This document shows positions 8,680 through 16,594 of a stretch of DNA of 22,587 nucleotides, in pieces. Position numbers and translations under genes: made by a program. The stretch is from CAZONU01 sp965370045 (GTDB lineage Bacteria > Planctomycetota > SZUA-567 > JAKLDR01), in contig CBDUSI010000075.1 of the NCBI GenBank assembly GCA_965370045.1, positions 1 to 22,587 on the forward strand, written 5' to 3'. Numbering within the stretch: position 1 is the first letter of the stretch; each line of letters starts with the position of its first letter. The notes below the pieces were generated by a model. The model saw only the letters and a list, made by a program, of their open reading frames with translations, did no database searches and was not told the origin of the DNA.

Positions 8680-9912
8680 ATGTTTACATCCAAGTTGTTT
8701 CTAGCTCTCGCTCTGGCCGGAGCCACGGGGGGCGTACGCTCCAGCGTTCCGCCGGGCGGCACGGTAAAGGTCCGCGGCCGGAGCTACGTGCGCGTGCCGG
8801 CGCTGGTGCACCTGCGCGGGCTGCGTATGACCGTCGACGAGCGCGCCGGCATTTACACGTTGAAGGGGGGCGGCCACCGCGTGGCGCTGGTTCCCGGTTT
8901 CAGCGTGGCGGACGTAGACGGCCGCATCGTGAACCTGTCCAGCCCGGCGGTCTTCTACGGGGACGAGCTGGTGATTCCCCGGGAGCTCTACTCCCGGGCC
9001 TGGGGGGGCTCGACGGCACCGGTCGGCAACGCCATTCCGCTGGGCCGGGTGGTGATCGACGCTGGCCACGGCGGGCGGGACTCCGGGGCCATGGGCCGCG
9101 GGGGCCTCATGGAGAAGGACGTGGCCCTGTCCGTGGCGCTGCGCCTCAAGCGGCTGCTCGAGGCCCGCGGGGTCCGGGTGGTCATGACCCGGAGCGGCGA
9201 CCGCTTCATCCCGCTCATGGAGCGTTCGCGTATCGCCAACCGCGCCAGGGCCGACCTCTTCCTGAGCATCCACTGCAACGCCACCACCTCGCGGAGCGTC
9301 TCGGGGCTGGAGAGCTTCGCGCTGAGCTGGGGGATAAGCGACTCCTACCGGGCGGGCAAGGCCGCCGGGCGCCACCGGCCCAGCGAGCTGATTGCCGGGG
9401 CCGCCGACCGGGTGAGCCCCGGCACCGAGCGCGCGGTGCTCCGCGCGCACATGGGCGAGCAGCGCCGCCGCAGCCACGTCCTGGCCCGCGCGGTGCAGGG
9501 AGAGATGGTCCGCCGGCTGGGCGAGCCCAACCGGGGGGTCAAGCTGCGCAACTTCTCGGTGCTGCGCGAGACCTACATTCCCGCGGCGCTCGCCGAGGTG
9601 GGCTTCATCAGCTACCCGGCCACCGAGCGCCGGATGCGCAGCCCGGCCTATCGCCAGCGCATCGCCGTCGCGCTGGCCGAGGGCGTGGCCCGCTACGCCC
9701 GGAGCGAGAGGCTGCGCCTGGACCGCATCGCCGGCCGCGCACCCGCCGCGCCGCTGGCCGAGCTTTCCCGGCCCGCCGCGCGCCCGAGGTCCCGCGTGGC
9801 CAGCCGCCGCAGGCCGACCCGGCGGAGGCCTCGCCGCGTGGCCAGCAGGTCGAGGCGGCGAAAGTCCTCGAGATCCCGGATTGCGTACCGCACTCGCAAG
9901 AAGCGACGTTGA
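8680..9912 (+). CDS. N-acetylmuramoyl-L-alanine amidase (Amidase_3) with Arg-rich tail
   Basis: This 410-residue exported peptidoglycan hydrolase cleaves the bond between MurNAc and the stem peptide. A hydrophobic N-terminus (3-18) serves as signal. Residues 28-105 resemble a copper-amine-oxidase-N-like wall-binding domain (VKVRGRSYVRVPALV...DELVIPRELY). The Amidase_3 domain (122-340) shows the zinc and catalytic residues H130 (DAGHGG), E145 (MEKD), H198 (SIHCNA) and E306 (AEVGFIS). The tail after about 365 is mostly Arg/Ser/Lys, very basic, and could bind wall polymers or nucleic acid. ATG 8680 has GGGGG upstream; an upstream in-frame ATG (8608) would hide the signal. The end overlaps the DUF366 gene. 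Confidence 0.92.
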   Translation: MFTSKLFLALALAGATGGVRSSVPPGGTVKVRGRSYVRVPALVHLRGLRMTVDERAGIYTLKGGGHRVALVPGFSVADVDGRIVNLSSPAVFYGDELVIPRELYSRAWGGSTAPVGNAIPLGRVVIDAGHGGRDSGAMGRGGLMEKDVALSVALRLKRLLEARGVRVVMTRSGDRFIPLMERSRIANRARADLFLSIHCNATTSRSVSGLESFALSWGISDSYRAGKAAGRHRPSELIAGAADRVSPGTERAVLRAHMGEQRRRSHVLARAVQGEMVRRLGEPNRGVKLRNFSVLRETYIPAALAEVGFISYPATERRMRSPAYRQRIAVALAEGVARYARSERLRLDRIAGRAPAAPLAELSRPAARPRSRVASRRRPTRRRPRRVASRSRRRKSSRSRIAYRTRKKRR

Positions 9913-10447
9913 TTACGACGGCAGCCAGCTGAAGAGCGGCTGGCTGGCCGGCGAGCTGGGGCTCGCCCCCGGCGAAGAAGGGGCGGTCGGGGCCTTTCTG
10001 GGCAGCTGCGACGTGAAGCCCGAGTTCGTGGTTGACAGTGAGGAGATCGCCAGCGGCGAGCCGATACGCGCCGCGCGAATGCTGCACTTCATCGCTGAGT
10101 TTTCAGAGAGGGATTTAGAGAAGACCGTCCTGCGCCAGCGCCTGCTGGCCGCCCTGGTACGTGACGAGCTTGCCCTGCGGGCGCCGGGACCGGCGTTCGC
10201 GCGCCGGGGCGACGACCTTTATGAAGGTGAGTACAAGCTTTCTATATCAATAGCTACGCTCTCGCCGACGTCCGCGCTGATTCACTTCGCGATCAACGTA
10301 GACCCGACCGGCGCGCCGGTCCGGGCGCGTGGTCTTGACGAGTACGGCATTGACCCCGAGGAGTTCGCGCGGGCGGTGCTGGCTGCCTTTGACGAGGAAA
10401 TGCGCTCCTCGCGCGCTGCGGTCGGCAAAGTTCGCCCGGTGCCCTGA
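9881..10447 (+). CDS. DUF366 family protein
   Basis: This 188-residue protein matches the DUF366 pattern along its length: VDYDGSQLKSGW at the start, MLHFIAEF (about 67-74), VLRQRLLAALV, RRGDDLYEGEYKLSISIATLSPTSALIHFAIN, and a closing GKVRPV. DUF366 is best known from archaea and some bacteria, and its function is undescribed. It looks cytoplasmic, with no signal or membrane segment. I use the TTG at 9881, the only start that keeps the conserved N-terminus. It overlaps the amidase by 32 bp in another frame, so the last amidase codons (the Arg-rich tail) double as the start of this gene. Coupled translation with the amidase is likely. Confidence 0.82.
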   Translation: MRTALARSDVDYDGSQLKSGWLAGELGLAPGEEGAVGAFLGSCDVKPEFVVDSEEIASGEPIRAARMLHFIAEFSERDLEKTVLRQRLLAALVRDELALRAPGPAFARRGDDLYEGEYKLSISIATLSPTSALIHFAINVDPTGAPVRARGLDEYGIDPEEFARAVLAAFDEEMRSSRAAVGKVRPVP

Positions 10448-10502
10448 GGGGGAAGGGGGCAAACCGTGCTCGGGGAAATCCCCGCCAAGAGACTCTTGTC
10501 CC

Positions 10503-11378
10503 CTACCTCTTCAAGCTCTTGATCCGTCCAAGCGCCTTTCTTGCACGATCCGTCTTAGCGTAGCCAAGGTTCTCAACAACGATGGGGCGCAGCTTGTAGT
10601 CCTTCGCCATTTCCTCAAGCACCTTAATCGCATCCTCGGTCCCAGCTAGTACCAGCGCTCGGGCCGCGAGGAGCTTGGCGGTATCATGTATCTGCCTAAT
10701 CTCCCGAGCTTTACGTTTCTTCAGCCACTCGTCCTTGGTAGGCCGCTCCGGAGCAGACGGGATGCTGACGTTGGTTTGCTTGGCCAGTTGCTTTCGTTTC
10801 TTCTCCCATTCCGCATAGTCGTCCTTGGCCTTTTGGACTGCGGCCTCAGCAGCTATTCCTAAGAGAGTGTCCTTGTCGTGTTTCAGGGCAATTTCAGCCA
10901 ATAACCCCAGTTCGGCACTCAGATCTCGCAGGAGCAGATATGCCTTTGAGTCCTTGGGGAGAGCTGCGGGGGCCCCCCTGAGTGCTTGCCTTTCGAATGC
11001 GGGGACGGCACGAAGACCCAGTCCGCGACGAGTGCCGAAGTGTGCGACTCTTCTGAGCAAGTCCTGATACCGATCCGGGTGGTCCAACTGATCGGCAATG
11101 GCATTCAGTACCATCTTCTGGCTCCATTCGATATCACGGTTGCGTTGCATCTTGGCGATCTCTTCAGCTGCCTTGGCCGTGCCTGCCACCTTCTTGGTGA
11201 GAGCGAAGTAATCCTTGCCGGTAGCCGAGGCAGCCTTCTTGATGTCTTGACTCAGGCCTGCGCTCTTCTCTGGCTTGGCGTTGCCGTTCAGCTTGGGCTT
11301 CTCTTGCTCACGACCTCCGCAACCGCTCATACACAACGCAGCCATGAACAGAATCAGCATATGATATGAATCACGCAT
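10503..11378 (-). CDS. Predicted lipoprotein of unknown function
   Basis: This 291-residue protein has a lipoprotein signal ending in the lipobox MSGC with lipidated C20, followed by GGREQ and a charged linker. The rest is predicted mostly helical, Lys/Ala/Glu rich, with a C-terminal stretch (AARALVLAGTEDAIKVLEEMAKDYKLRPIVVENLGYA) that reads like one HEAT-like repeat. No enzymatic motif is visible. The ATG follows GGAGGAAGG. The base composition is visibly less GC-rich than in flanking genes, with many A/T-ending codons, which suggests a different history. It converges on DUF366 with a 55-bp gap. Confidence 0.75.
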   Translation of the reverse strand: MRDSYHMLILFMAALCMSGCGGREQEKPKLNGNAKPEKSAGLSQDIKKAASATGKDYFALTKKVAGTAKAAEEIAKMQRNRDIEWSQKMVLNAIADQLDHPDRYQDLLRRVAHFGTRRGLGLRAVPAFERQALRGAPAALPKDSKAYLLLRDLSAELGLLAEIALKHDKDTLLGIAAEAAVQKAKDDYAEWEKKRKQLAKQTNVSIPSAPERPTKDEWLKKRKAREIRQIHDTAKLLAARALVLAGTEDAIKVLEEMAKDYKLRPIVVENLGYAKTDRARKALGRIKSLKR

Positions 11379-11412
11379 TAGCCTTCCTCCGAGTCGGTTA
11401 GCAGTGAATTGA

Positions 11413-11441
11413 GTATGGAGCCGTCGGTGACGGAAGTCAAG
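11413..11441 (-). promoter_or_regulatory. Candidate promoter for the lipoprotein gene with inverted repeat in spacer
   Basis: On the minus strand TTGACT (11441-11436) and CATACT (11418-11413) are 17 bp apart, 35 bp before the lipoprotein ATG. The spacer holds a perfect inverted repeat, CCGTC-GGT-GACGG (11422-11434), which could be an operator. The -10 match is weak. Confidence 0.4.
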
Positions 11442-11578
11442 ACAACAGCTTCAGGGCCGAGTTGAGAGCTACGAGCCCACCTGCAGCCTGCGGACCGCGG
11501 TCTTGGGCGCTTCCCCGCTTGACAGTCCGGGAGCGGCCCGGAGAATCGCCGGGACAAACGCATCGAGGAGAAGAGCCC

Positions 11579-12895
11579 ATGCCCAGGTTCAAGATAGCCA
11601 TGGTCGGCGGCGGCAGCGTTAACTGGTCGCCGGGCCTGATCCGGGACTTTCTGCAAAACGAGGCCCTTGCCGGCGCCGAGTTCCGGCTGCTGGACGTCGA
11701 CCGCCGCGCGGCCGGGGTAATGGCCGAGGTCGGTCGGCGGTTTGCTTCGGATTGGGACCTGCCGGCCGAGTTCGTGCCGACGACCAGCGCGGCTCGGGCC
11801 CTGGACGGCGCCGACGTGGTGGTAATTGCCATTTCCACCGGCGGGCTGGCCGCCATGCGGCACGATGTCCACCTGCCCGAGCGCTACGGGATATTCCAGA
11901 CGGTGGGCGACACGGTGGGGCCGGGGGGCTGGGCGCGGGCGCTGCGCAACGTGCCGGTGTTCGTGAAGCTCGCGGGGCAAATAAGGAAATACTGCCCGCG
12001 CGCCGCGGTGCTCAACTACACCAATCCCATGGCGGTCCTCACCCGGGTGCTGGCCGAGCGGCTGGACAGCCCTGTAGTGGGCCTCTGCCACGGGCTATTC
12101 GAGAACATGAGCGCGCTGATGAAGGTCTTCGGTCTCAAGAGCGAATCGGAGATCAAGCTGCGCTTCGCGGGTCTCAACCACTTCTTCTGGATACTGGACA
12201 TGCGCGTCCGCGGCCGGGACGGCTACCGGCTGCTGCGCCGCAAGCTCAAACGCGAGACGTTCTCGAAGCTCTTTCCCAAGCGCCCGCTGGCCGGGGAACT
12301 CTTCGCTGAGTTCGGGTTCCTGCCCTACTTCGGCGACCGGCACACCTGCGAGTTCTTCAGCCGCTACCTGGCGCCCTCGCGCGCGCGCGTGAAAGAGAGC
12401 CGCGTGATCCGCACCAGCGTCGCCGAGCGCCGCAGGGCGATGGCCCGCCGCCGGAAGTGGGTCCGGGATCTGGCCGCCGGCCGCGCGAAGATAGAAAAGC
12501 GCGCTTCGCGCGAGACCGCCGCGGACATCGCCGCGGCCATCGCCGGCGGGCGCGAGTTCGTGGACATCGTCAACCTGCCCAACGTCGGGCAGGTGGCCAA
12601 CCTCCCGACCGGGACGGTGGTCGAGACGCTGGGCGTGGTCAACTCCCTGGGCTTCACGCCGCTGTGCGCCGGCGCGCTGCCGGCGAAGATACTCGCGGTT
12701 ACGGCGCCTCACGCAGCGACCCAGCGGCTGGTGGTCGAGGCCGCCGCCGAGGCCGACGTTGACAAGGCCTTTGACGCGCTGCTGCTCGATCCGCTCTGCT
12801 CGCAGCTTCCCACGGGGCGGGTCAGGGAGATGGGCCGCAAGCTGATGAGCGCGACGCGCCGGCATCTGCCGCAGTTCTTCCGCAAGCGGAGGTAG
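11579..12895 (+). CDS. Glycoside hydrolase family 4 enzyme
   Basis: This 438-residue protein is a GH4 glycosidase, the family that uses NAD+ and a divalent metal (usually Mn2+) in a redox-elimination mechanism. It has the Rossmann loop MVGGGSVNWSPGL (8-20), LNYTNPM (145-151), metal ligands C170 (LCHGLF) and H201 (GLNHFFW), and VDIVNLPNVGQVANLPTGTVVE near the end, which matches the family consensus for the last conserved block. Members act on alpha- or beta-glucosides, galactosides or galacturonides, some phosphorylated; the substrate cannot be assigned. ATG 11579 follows GAGGAG and starts the Rossmann strand; an in-frame extension to 11462 is rejected. No sugar transporter is adjacent. Confidence 0.9.
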   Translation: MPRFKIAMVGGGSVNWSPGLIRDFLQNEALAGAEFRLLDVDRRAAGVMAEVGRRFASDWDLPAEFVPTTSAARALDGADVVVIAISTGGLAAMRHDVHLPERYGIFQTVGDTVGPGGWARALRNVPVFVKLAGQIRKYCPRAAVLNYTNPMAVLTRVLAERLDSPVVGLCHGLFENMSALMKVFGLKSESEIKLRFAGLNHFFWILDMRVRGRDGYRLLRRKLKRETFSKLFPKRPLAGELFAEFGFLPYFGDRHTCEFFSRYLAPSRARVKESRVIRTSVAERRRAMARRRKWVRDLAAGRAKIEKRASRETAADIAAAIAGGREFVDIVNLPNVGQVANLPTGTVVETLGVVNSLGFTPLCAGALPAKILAVTAPHAATQRLVVEAAAEADVDKAFDALLLDPLCSQLPTGRVREMGRKLMSATRRHLPQFFRKRR

Positions 12896-12909
12896 CCGGT
12901 CCTGGCGCT

Positions 12910-13189
12910 CCCTAGCAGGCTGTTGAAAAATGGGGCGTCGTGACGGCAGGCGCTCGCCCAGCGATGCGAGGCCTGAGGGTGAGCGCGATGCCTCTGGCAT
13001 CGTGCGAAGGCCCGAAAACGAAGCAGCGCGACGGGACCGCCTGCCGCCGGCGGGGTTGGGCCATAACGGCCCGTCTTCCTTGGCGAGAACCCGAAGACGA
13101 TGCTCAGGCATCGACTTCGGAACCCCTCCTCGAATCTGAACCATTCTGCCCCAATCACGACTGCTCCATTTTTCAACAGCCTGCTAGGG
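12910..13189. mobile_element. 280-bp element with perfect 24-bp terminal inverted repeats (MITE-like)
   Basis: The ends 12910-12933 and 13166-13189 are perfect 24-bp inverted copies, starting CCCTAGCAGGCTGTTGAAAA. The outer CTAG is itself palindromic and could be a target duplication. Inside are hairpins CGATGCC-TCT-GGCATCG (12986-13002) and a 30-nt stem (13091-13120, arms CCGAAG/CTTCGG and CGATGC/GCATCG). There is no credible protein. A second partial copy occurs at 1-91. It fills the space between two convergent genes, from 14 bp after the GH4 stop to 3 bp before the FmdB-like gene's stop. Similar GGCTGTTGAAAAA ends are known from insertion sequences, so it may be a non-autonomous derivative. 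Confidence 0.8.
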
Positions 13190-13192
13190 CGG

Positions 13193-13513
13193 TCAGTCCG
13201 AGATCTTCTTCCTGAGGTGCGGCATGGTTTCGGGCTTGCCGGCCTCGAATATCTTGCTCTCGCCGTCGGTGGCGGTGACGTTTTCGTAGACGCCCTTGTC
13301 CCGCTTCACCAGCTTGGTGAAGCCCATGCTTTTAAGGTCGCTGTTGCTCTTGGGGCTCTTGATGGTCATCGGCGGCATGATTATCCGGTGGACCTTGCCG
13401 CCGCACTTGGGGCACTTCGCGAGCGCCTCGTCGTTGATGGGCTGCTCGACCTCGAACTCCTTGCCGAGCTTGCAGTCCTTTGCCTTCTCGTGCTCGTAGA
13501 CGTAGACGGGCAT
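13193..13513 (-). CDS. FmdB-like zinc ribbon protein
   Basis: This 106-residue protein starts MPVYVYEHEK, matching the FmdB regulatory-type zinc ribbon family (usual start MPxYxYxCxxCG), and has ALAKCPKCGGKVHRIIMPP (31-49). The second cysteine pair (C34, C37) is intact, but the first is reduced to H8 and C14, so zinc binding is altered or uses His. The C-terminal half is charged and unassigned. ATG 13513 follows AGGAT and gives the typical start; the 13-residue in-frame extension is rejected. It lies 64 bp after the nitrilase gene and may be the last gene of the TetR-ABC-nitrilase operon. Its stop is 3 bp from a MITE-like element. Confidence 0.75.
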   Translation of the reverse strand: MPVYVYEHEKAKDCKLGKEFEVEQPINDEALAKCPKCGGKVHRIIMPPMTIKSPKSNSDLKSMGFTKLVKRDKGVYENVTATDGESKIFEAGKPETMPHLRKKISD

Positions 13514-13577
13514 GATCCTGCTGTCTCCGTTTTCCCCCGGCGGTCCTGCCAAGTTTAACCGCCGAGCGGCGCGGCGG

Positions 13578-14513
13578 TCAAGGCCGAGGCGGCTTCAAAG
13601 ACCGGACCCGGGCGGGCAGGGGCAGGTCGGCGACGACGATCTCTTCGCCGATGACGCGCTCGGTGGCGGCTGGCGCCTTCCCGTCGGCGCCGATTACCCG
13701 CGACCAGCCCGCGCCGCTGAATTCCGGCTCGCGCGGGAAGGTCCAGTTGGCGGCCACGATGTTGACCTTGAAGCGCCCGGCTCTCTCCATGAGCTGCCCC
13801 GCGAACCACTGCTGCGGCGGGCCCACCCAGGCCACCGAGTAGAGCAGGGTGTCGGCGCCCTCCTCGGCGAGCTGCTCGCCCACCCAGTGCATGTCGTAGC
13901 AGATGAGCAGGCCCAGCCGGCCGAACTCGGTGTCGGCCCAGACCAGGCCGCGGTTGCCCTTCGACGCCCAGGTGTTCTCGGCCGGGAGCCAGGGGTGGAG
14001 CTTGCGGTAGTGCGCCCGGACCTTGCCCCCGGGGCCGACCAGCACCAGGGTGTTGTAGTACTTCTTCTGGTCGCGATCGTATTCCACGAAGGGGACCACG
14101 ATGTAGACGCCCAGTTCCCGGGACAGCTTCGAGAAGACCTGCACCGACTTGCCGTCGACCGGCTCGGAGTAGCCCTGCAGGGAACGCCCCTGGCCCGGGT
14201 TGCGCCGCGGGTCGGTCCAGACCTCGAACCCCTCCGAGACGTATCCGGTGACCGCCGCCTCCGGGAAGACGATGACGTCGGCGCCCTTGGCCGCGGCCCG
14301 GCGGGCGAGCGTGGCCATCCGCGCGCGGTTGTAGGTCAGGTCGCCCATGCGGCTGTACATCTGCACGGCGGCGACGCGGAAGGTGCGCGGGGCGGCCAGC
14401 TCCTCGGCGCTCTCGGTGCGGGAGACGCTGCGTACCAGGCTCAGCGCGGCGACCACCACCGCGGCGGAAACCACCGCGATCTCCACGGGACGGATCTTTC
14501 TCTGCGTGCGCAT
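13578..14513 (-). CDS. Membrane-anchored nitrilase-family carbon-nitrogen hydrolase
   Basis: This 311-residue protein has an N-terminal membrane segment (about 11-28, EIAVVSAAVVVAALSLV) and then a complete nitrilase-superfamily domain from about 45. The catalytic triad is visible as E85 (FPEAA), K171 (HYRKLHPW) and C205 (LICYDMHW). The family hydrolyses amides, carbamoyl compounds or nitriles. The anchor implies action on the outer face of the membrane, which is less usual for the family. The substrate is unknown. The start is 2 bp after the ABC transporter's stop, so the two are surely co-transcribed and probably share a task such as export and processing of an amide-containing compound. Confidence 0.88.
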   Translation of the reverse strand: MRTQRKIRPVEIAVVSAAVVVAALSLVRSVSRTESAEELAAPRTFRVAAVQMYSRMGDLTYNRARMATLARRAAAKGADVIVFPEAAVTGYVSEGFEVWTDPRRNPGQGRSLQGYSEPVDGKSVQVFSKLSRELGVYIVVPFVEYDRDQKKYYNTLVLVGPGGKVRAHYRKLHPWLPAENTWASKGNRGLVWADTEFGRLGLLICYDMHWVGEQLAEEGADTLLYSVAWVGPPQQWFAGQLMERAGRFKVNIVAANWTFPREPEFSGAGWSRVIGADGKAPAATERVIGEEIVVADLPLPARVRSLKPPRP

Positions 14514-14515
14514 GG

Positions 14516-16546
14516 TCAGGCTCCGGCCATTTCACTCTTGGGGCTGAGCCCGTGCTTCTCGACCAGGTGCACCGCGTAGCGCTCCACCGCGCGGCGCAGG
14601 AACTTGACCTTGCCGTACTGCTCCATGAACATGCGGTAGTAGGACCCGTGCGCGGCCAGCAGCTCCAGGTGCGAGCCGCTCTCCACGATGCGCCCATCCT
14701 CCAGCACCAGGATGCGGTCGGCGTTGGTGATGGTCGAGAGGCGGTGGGCGATGACCAGCGTGGTCCGGCCCTTCATCAGCCTTTCGAGGGCGTCCTGGAT
14801 GAGCGCCTCGCTGCGGCTGTCGAGACTGCTGGTGGCCTCGTCGAGGATCAGGATGCGCGGGTCGGCCAGGATCGCCCGGGCGATGGCGATGCGCTGCTTC
14901 TGGCCGCCGGAGAGCTTGACGCCACGTTCGCCCACCGGCTCGTCGAAGCCCTTGGGCAGCTTCTCGATGAACTCCAGGGCGTTGGCCTGCTCGGCCGCGG
15001 CGCGGACCTCCTCCTCGGAGGCCCCGGGGACAGCGTAGGCGATGTTCTCGCCGACCGTGCCGTTAAACAGCCAGTTATCCTGGAGTACCACCGCCAGGTT
15101 GCGGCGGTAGGGGGACATCTCCAGGTCGCGGAGGTCCACGCCGTCGATCAGGATGCGCCCGCCTTCAACGTCGTAGAAGCGGGCCAGGAGGTTGGTCAGC
15201 GTGGTCTTGCCCGCACCGCTGGGCCCCACGATGGCCACGCACTCGCCGGGCCGGACGCGGAAAGAGACGTCCTCCAGGGTGTTCTCGTGGTTCTCGGTGT
15301 TGTAGCGGAAGGAGACGTTCTCGAAGACCACGTCGCCCTTCAGGCGGCCGACGCGGACCGCCCCGGGCTTCTCGCAGACTTCCGGCGTGAGGTCGAGCAC
15401 GTCGTAGATGCGCTCCAGCGAGGCCATGGCCCGCTGCATCTGGGTGTTGATGGACACCGCTTGGATCATCGGCTGGAAAAACATTCCCAGGGCGACGACG
15501 AAGGCCAGCAGGTCGCCCCTGGTTATGTCCCCGGTCACCACGCACCAGGCACCCAGACCCAGGACCAGCACCCGGCCCAGGTTGGCCACTCCGTCGGCTC
15601 CGGCGTGCATGCCCATGTGGATGCGGTGCACCCGCAGGGCCTTGCGCATGAGGTCGTTGACCCAGCGGAAGAAACCGGAGTTCTCCTGGCGCTCCTTGCC
15701 GAAGGCCTTGACCACCTTGACGCCGCCGAATATCTCGGCGATCCGCGCGGTCAAGAGCGCCATCTCTTCACGGATGTGGCGCCAGGCGGGGCGCAGCCTC
15801 TTGCGGAAGCGCAGGAAGATCAGCGCGAAGCCGGGCACCAGCACGATACTGGCCAGGGTCATCCACCAGTCGAGATACAGGAACCAGCCGAGCAGCACGG
15901 CCATGATCACCACGCTGAGCACGAAGTCCAGGAAACCGCCGAAGAGCAGGTTGCGCACCGCCTGGACGTCGCCGATCACCCGGCTGATGATCCCGCCGAC
16001 CTGGGTGCCCTCGATGTATCTGACCGACAGGAACTGGATGTGGTCGTGCAGCTTGTGGCGCAGGCGCGCGACCAGCCATTCCCCGCAGAACATCATCAGG
16101 TAGCGCATCAGGAAAGAGACTCCCGCCGCTACGGTTACCAGCAGGGCGAAGATCGCCGCGAACCAGACGATGATCCAGTTGCTGCCGGGCTCGAAGAAGC
16201 GGCTGAGGATTAGCGGCAGGACGCTCCCGCTTTCCGTCAGGGTGGCCACATTTCCGCTCGCCACCGGGATCACCCCGTCGATGAGCAGCTTGATGGCCGC
16301 GGGCAGTATCCACATGCTGGTGGCGGCCACGGGCATCAGGGCGATGGCCAGGATCACCCTCCCGCGGATGGGCTTGAGTTCGCCTATGAAGCGCTTGAGA
16401 TAGGGCCAGGTCACCGGGCGCTTCTCGATGTCGGGAATGCCCTGCTCCTTGACGCGCTCGCGGCCAAGACCCACGCTCTTCCGCCATATGGTGCGGTTGC
16501 CGATGTCGCTTGCGTCGGCGTGAGTGACTTTCGATCTGAAGGACAT
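14516..16546 (-). CDS. MsbA-type ABC exporter (fused membrane and ATPase domains)
   Basis: This 676-residue half-transporter would work as a homodimer, exporting lipids or hydrophobic compounds. A 60-residue cytoplasmic leader precedes a membrane domain with about six hydrophobic segments (about 64-360). The ATPase domain (405-640) has Walker A GPSGAGKT (441-448), Q-loop VLQDN (487-491), signature LSGGQ (545-549), Walker B ILILDE (565-570) and switch H601. The tail KFLRRAVERYAVHLVEKHGL is an unassigned extension. The leader is longer than in MsbA. The ATG follows GGAGAT. It is 48 bp downstream of the tetR-type gene, which probably controls it. Confidence 0.92.
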   Translation of the reverse strand: MSFRSKVTHADASDIGNRTIWRKSVGLGRERVKEQGIPDIEKRPVTWPYLKRFIGELKPIRGRVILAIALMPVAATSMWILPAAIKLLIDGVIPVASGNVATLTESGSVLPLILSRFFEPGSNWIIVWFAAIFALLVTVAAGVSFLMRYLMMFCGEWLVARLRHKLHDHIQFLSVRYIEGTQVGGIISRVIGDVQAVRNLLFGGFLDFVLSVVIMAVLLGWFLYLDWWMTLASIVLVPGFALIFLRFRKRLRPAWRHIREEMALLTARIAEIFGGVKVVKAFGKERQENSGFFRWVNDLMRKALRVHRIHMGMHAGADGVANLGRVLVLGLGAWCVVTGDITRGDLLAFVVALGMFFQPMIQAVSINTQMQRAMASLERIYDVLDLTPEVCEKPGAVRVGRLKGDVVFENVSFRYNTENHENTLEDVSFRVRPGECVAIVGPSGAGKTTLTNLLARFYDVEGGRILIDGVDLRDLEMSPYRRNLAVVLQDNWLFNGTVGENIAYAVPGASEEEVRAAAEQANALEFIEKLPKGFDEPVGERGVKLSGGQKQRIAIARAILADPRILILDEATSSLDSRSEALIQDALERLMKGRTTLVIAHRLSTITNADRILVLEDGRIVESGSHLELLAAHGSYYRMFMEQYGKVKFLRRAVERYAVHLVEKHGLSPKSEMAGA

Positions 16547-16594
16547 GATTGATCTCCGGGCTTTCGAAGGGTGTCGTGCGCGAAGTGTTGTCCG

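Noticed and set aside
10466..10484. CGGGG-AAAT-CCCCG hairpin as terminator between DUF366 and the lipoprotein gene
   Set aside because: The stem is only 5 bp and no T-run follows on either strand, so I do not call it a terminator.
12930..13139. Short plus-strand frame inside the 280-bp element
   Set aside because: The whole stretch is a non-coding repeat with hairpins; the translation is compositionally random and the other copy does not keep the frame.
14552..16213. 553-codon plus-strand frame opposite the ABC exporter
   Set aside because: The exporter has all its ATPase motifs; the opposite frame is His/Gln/Val-rich with no conserved feature.
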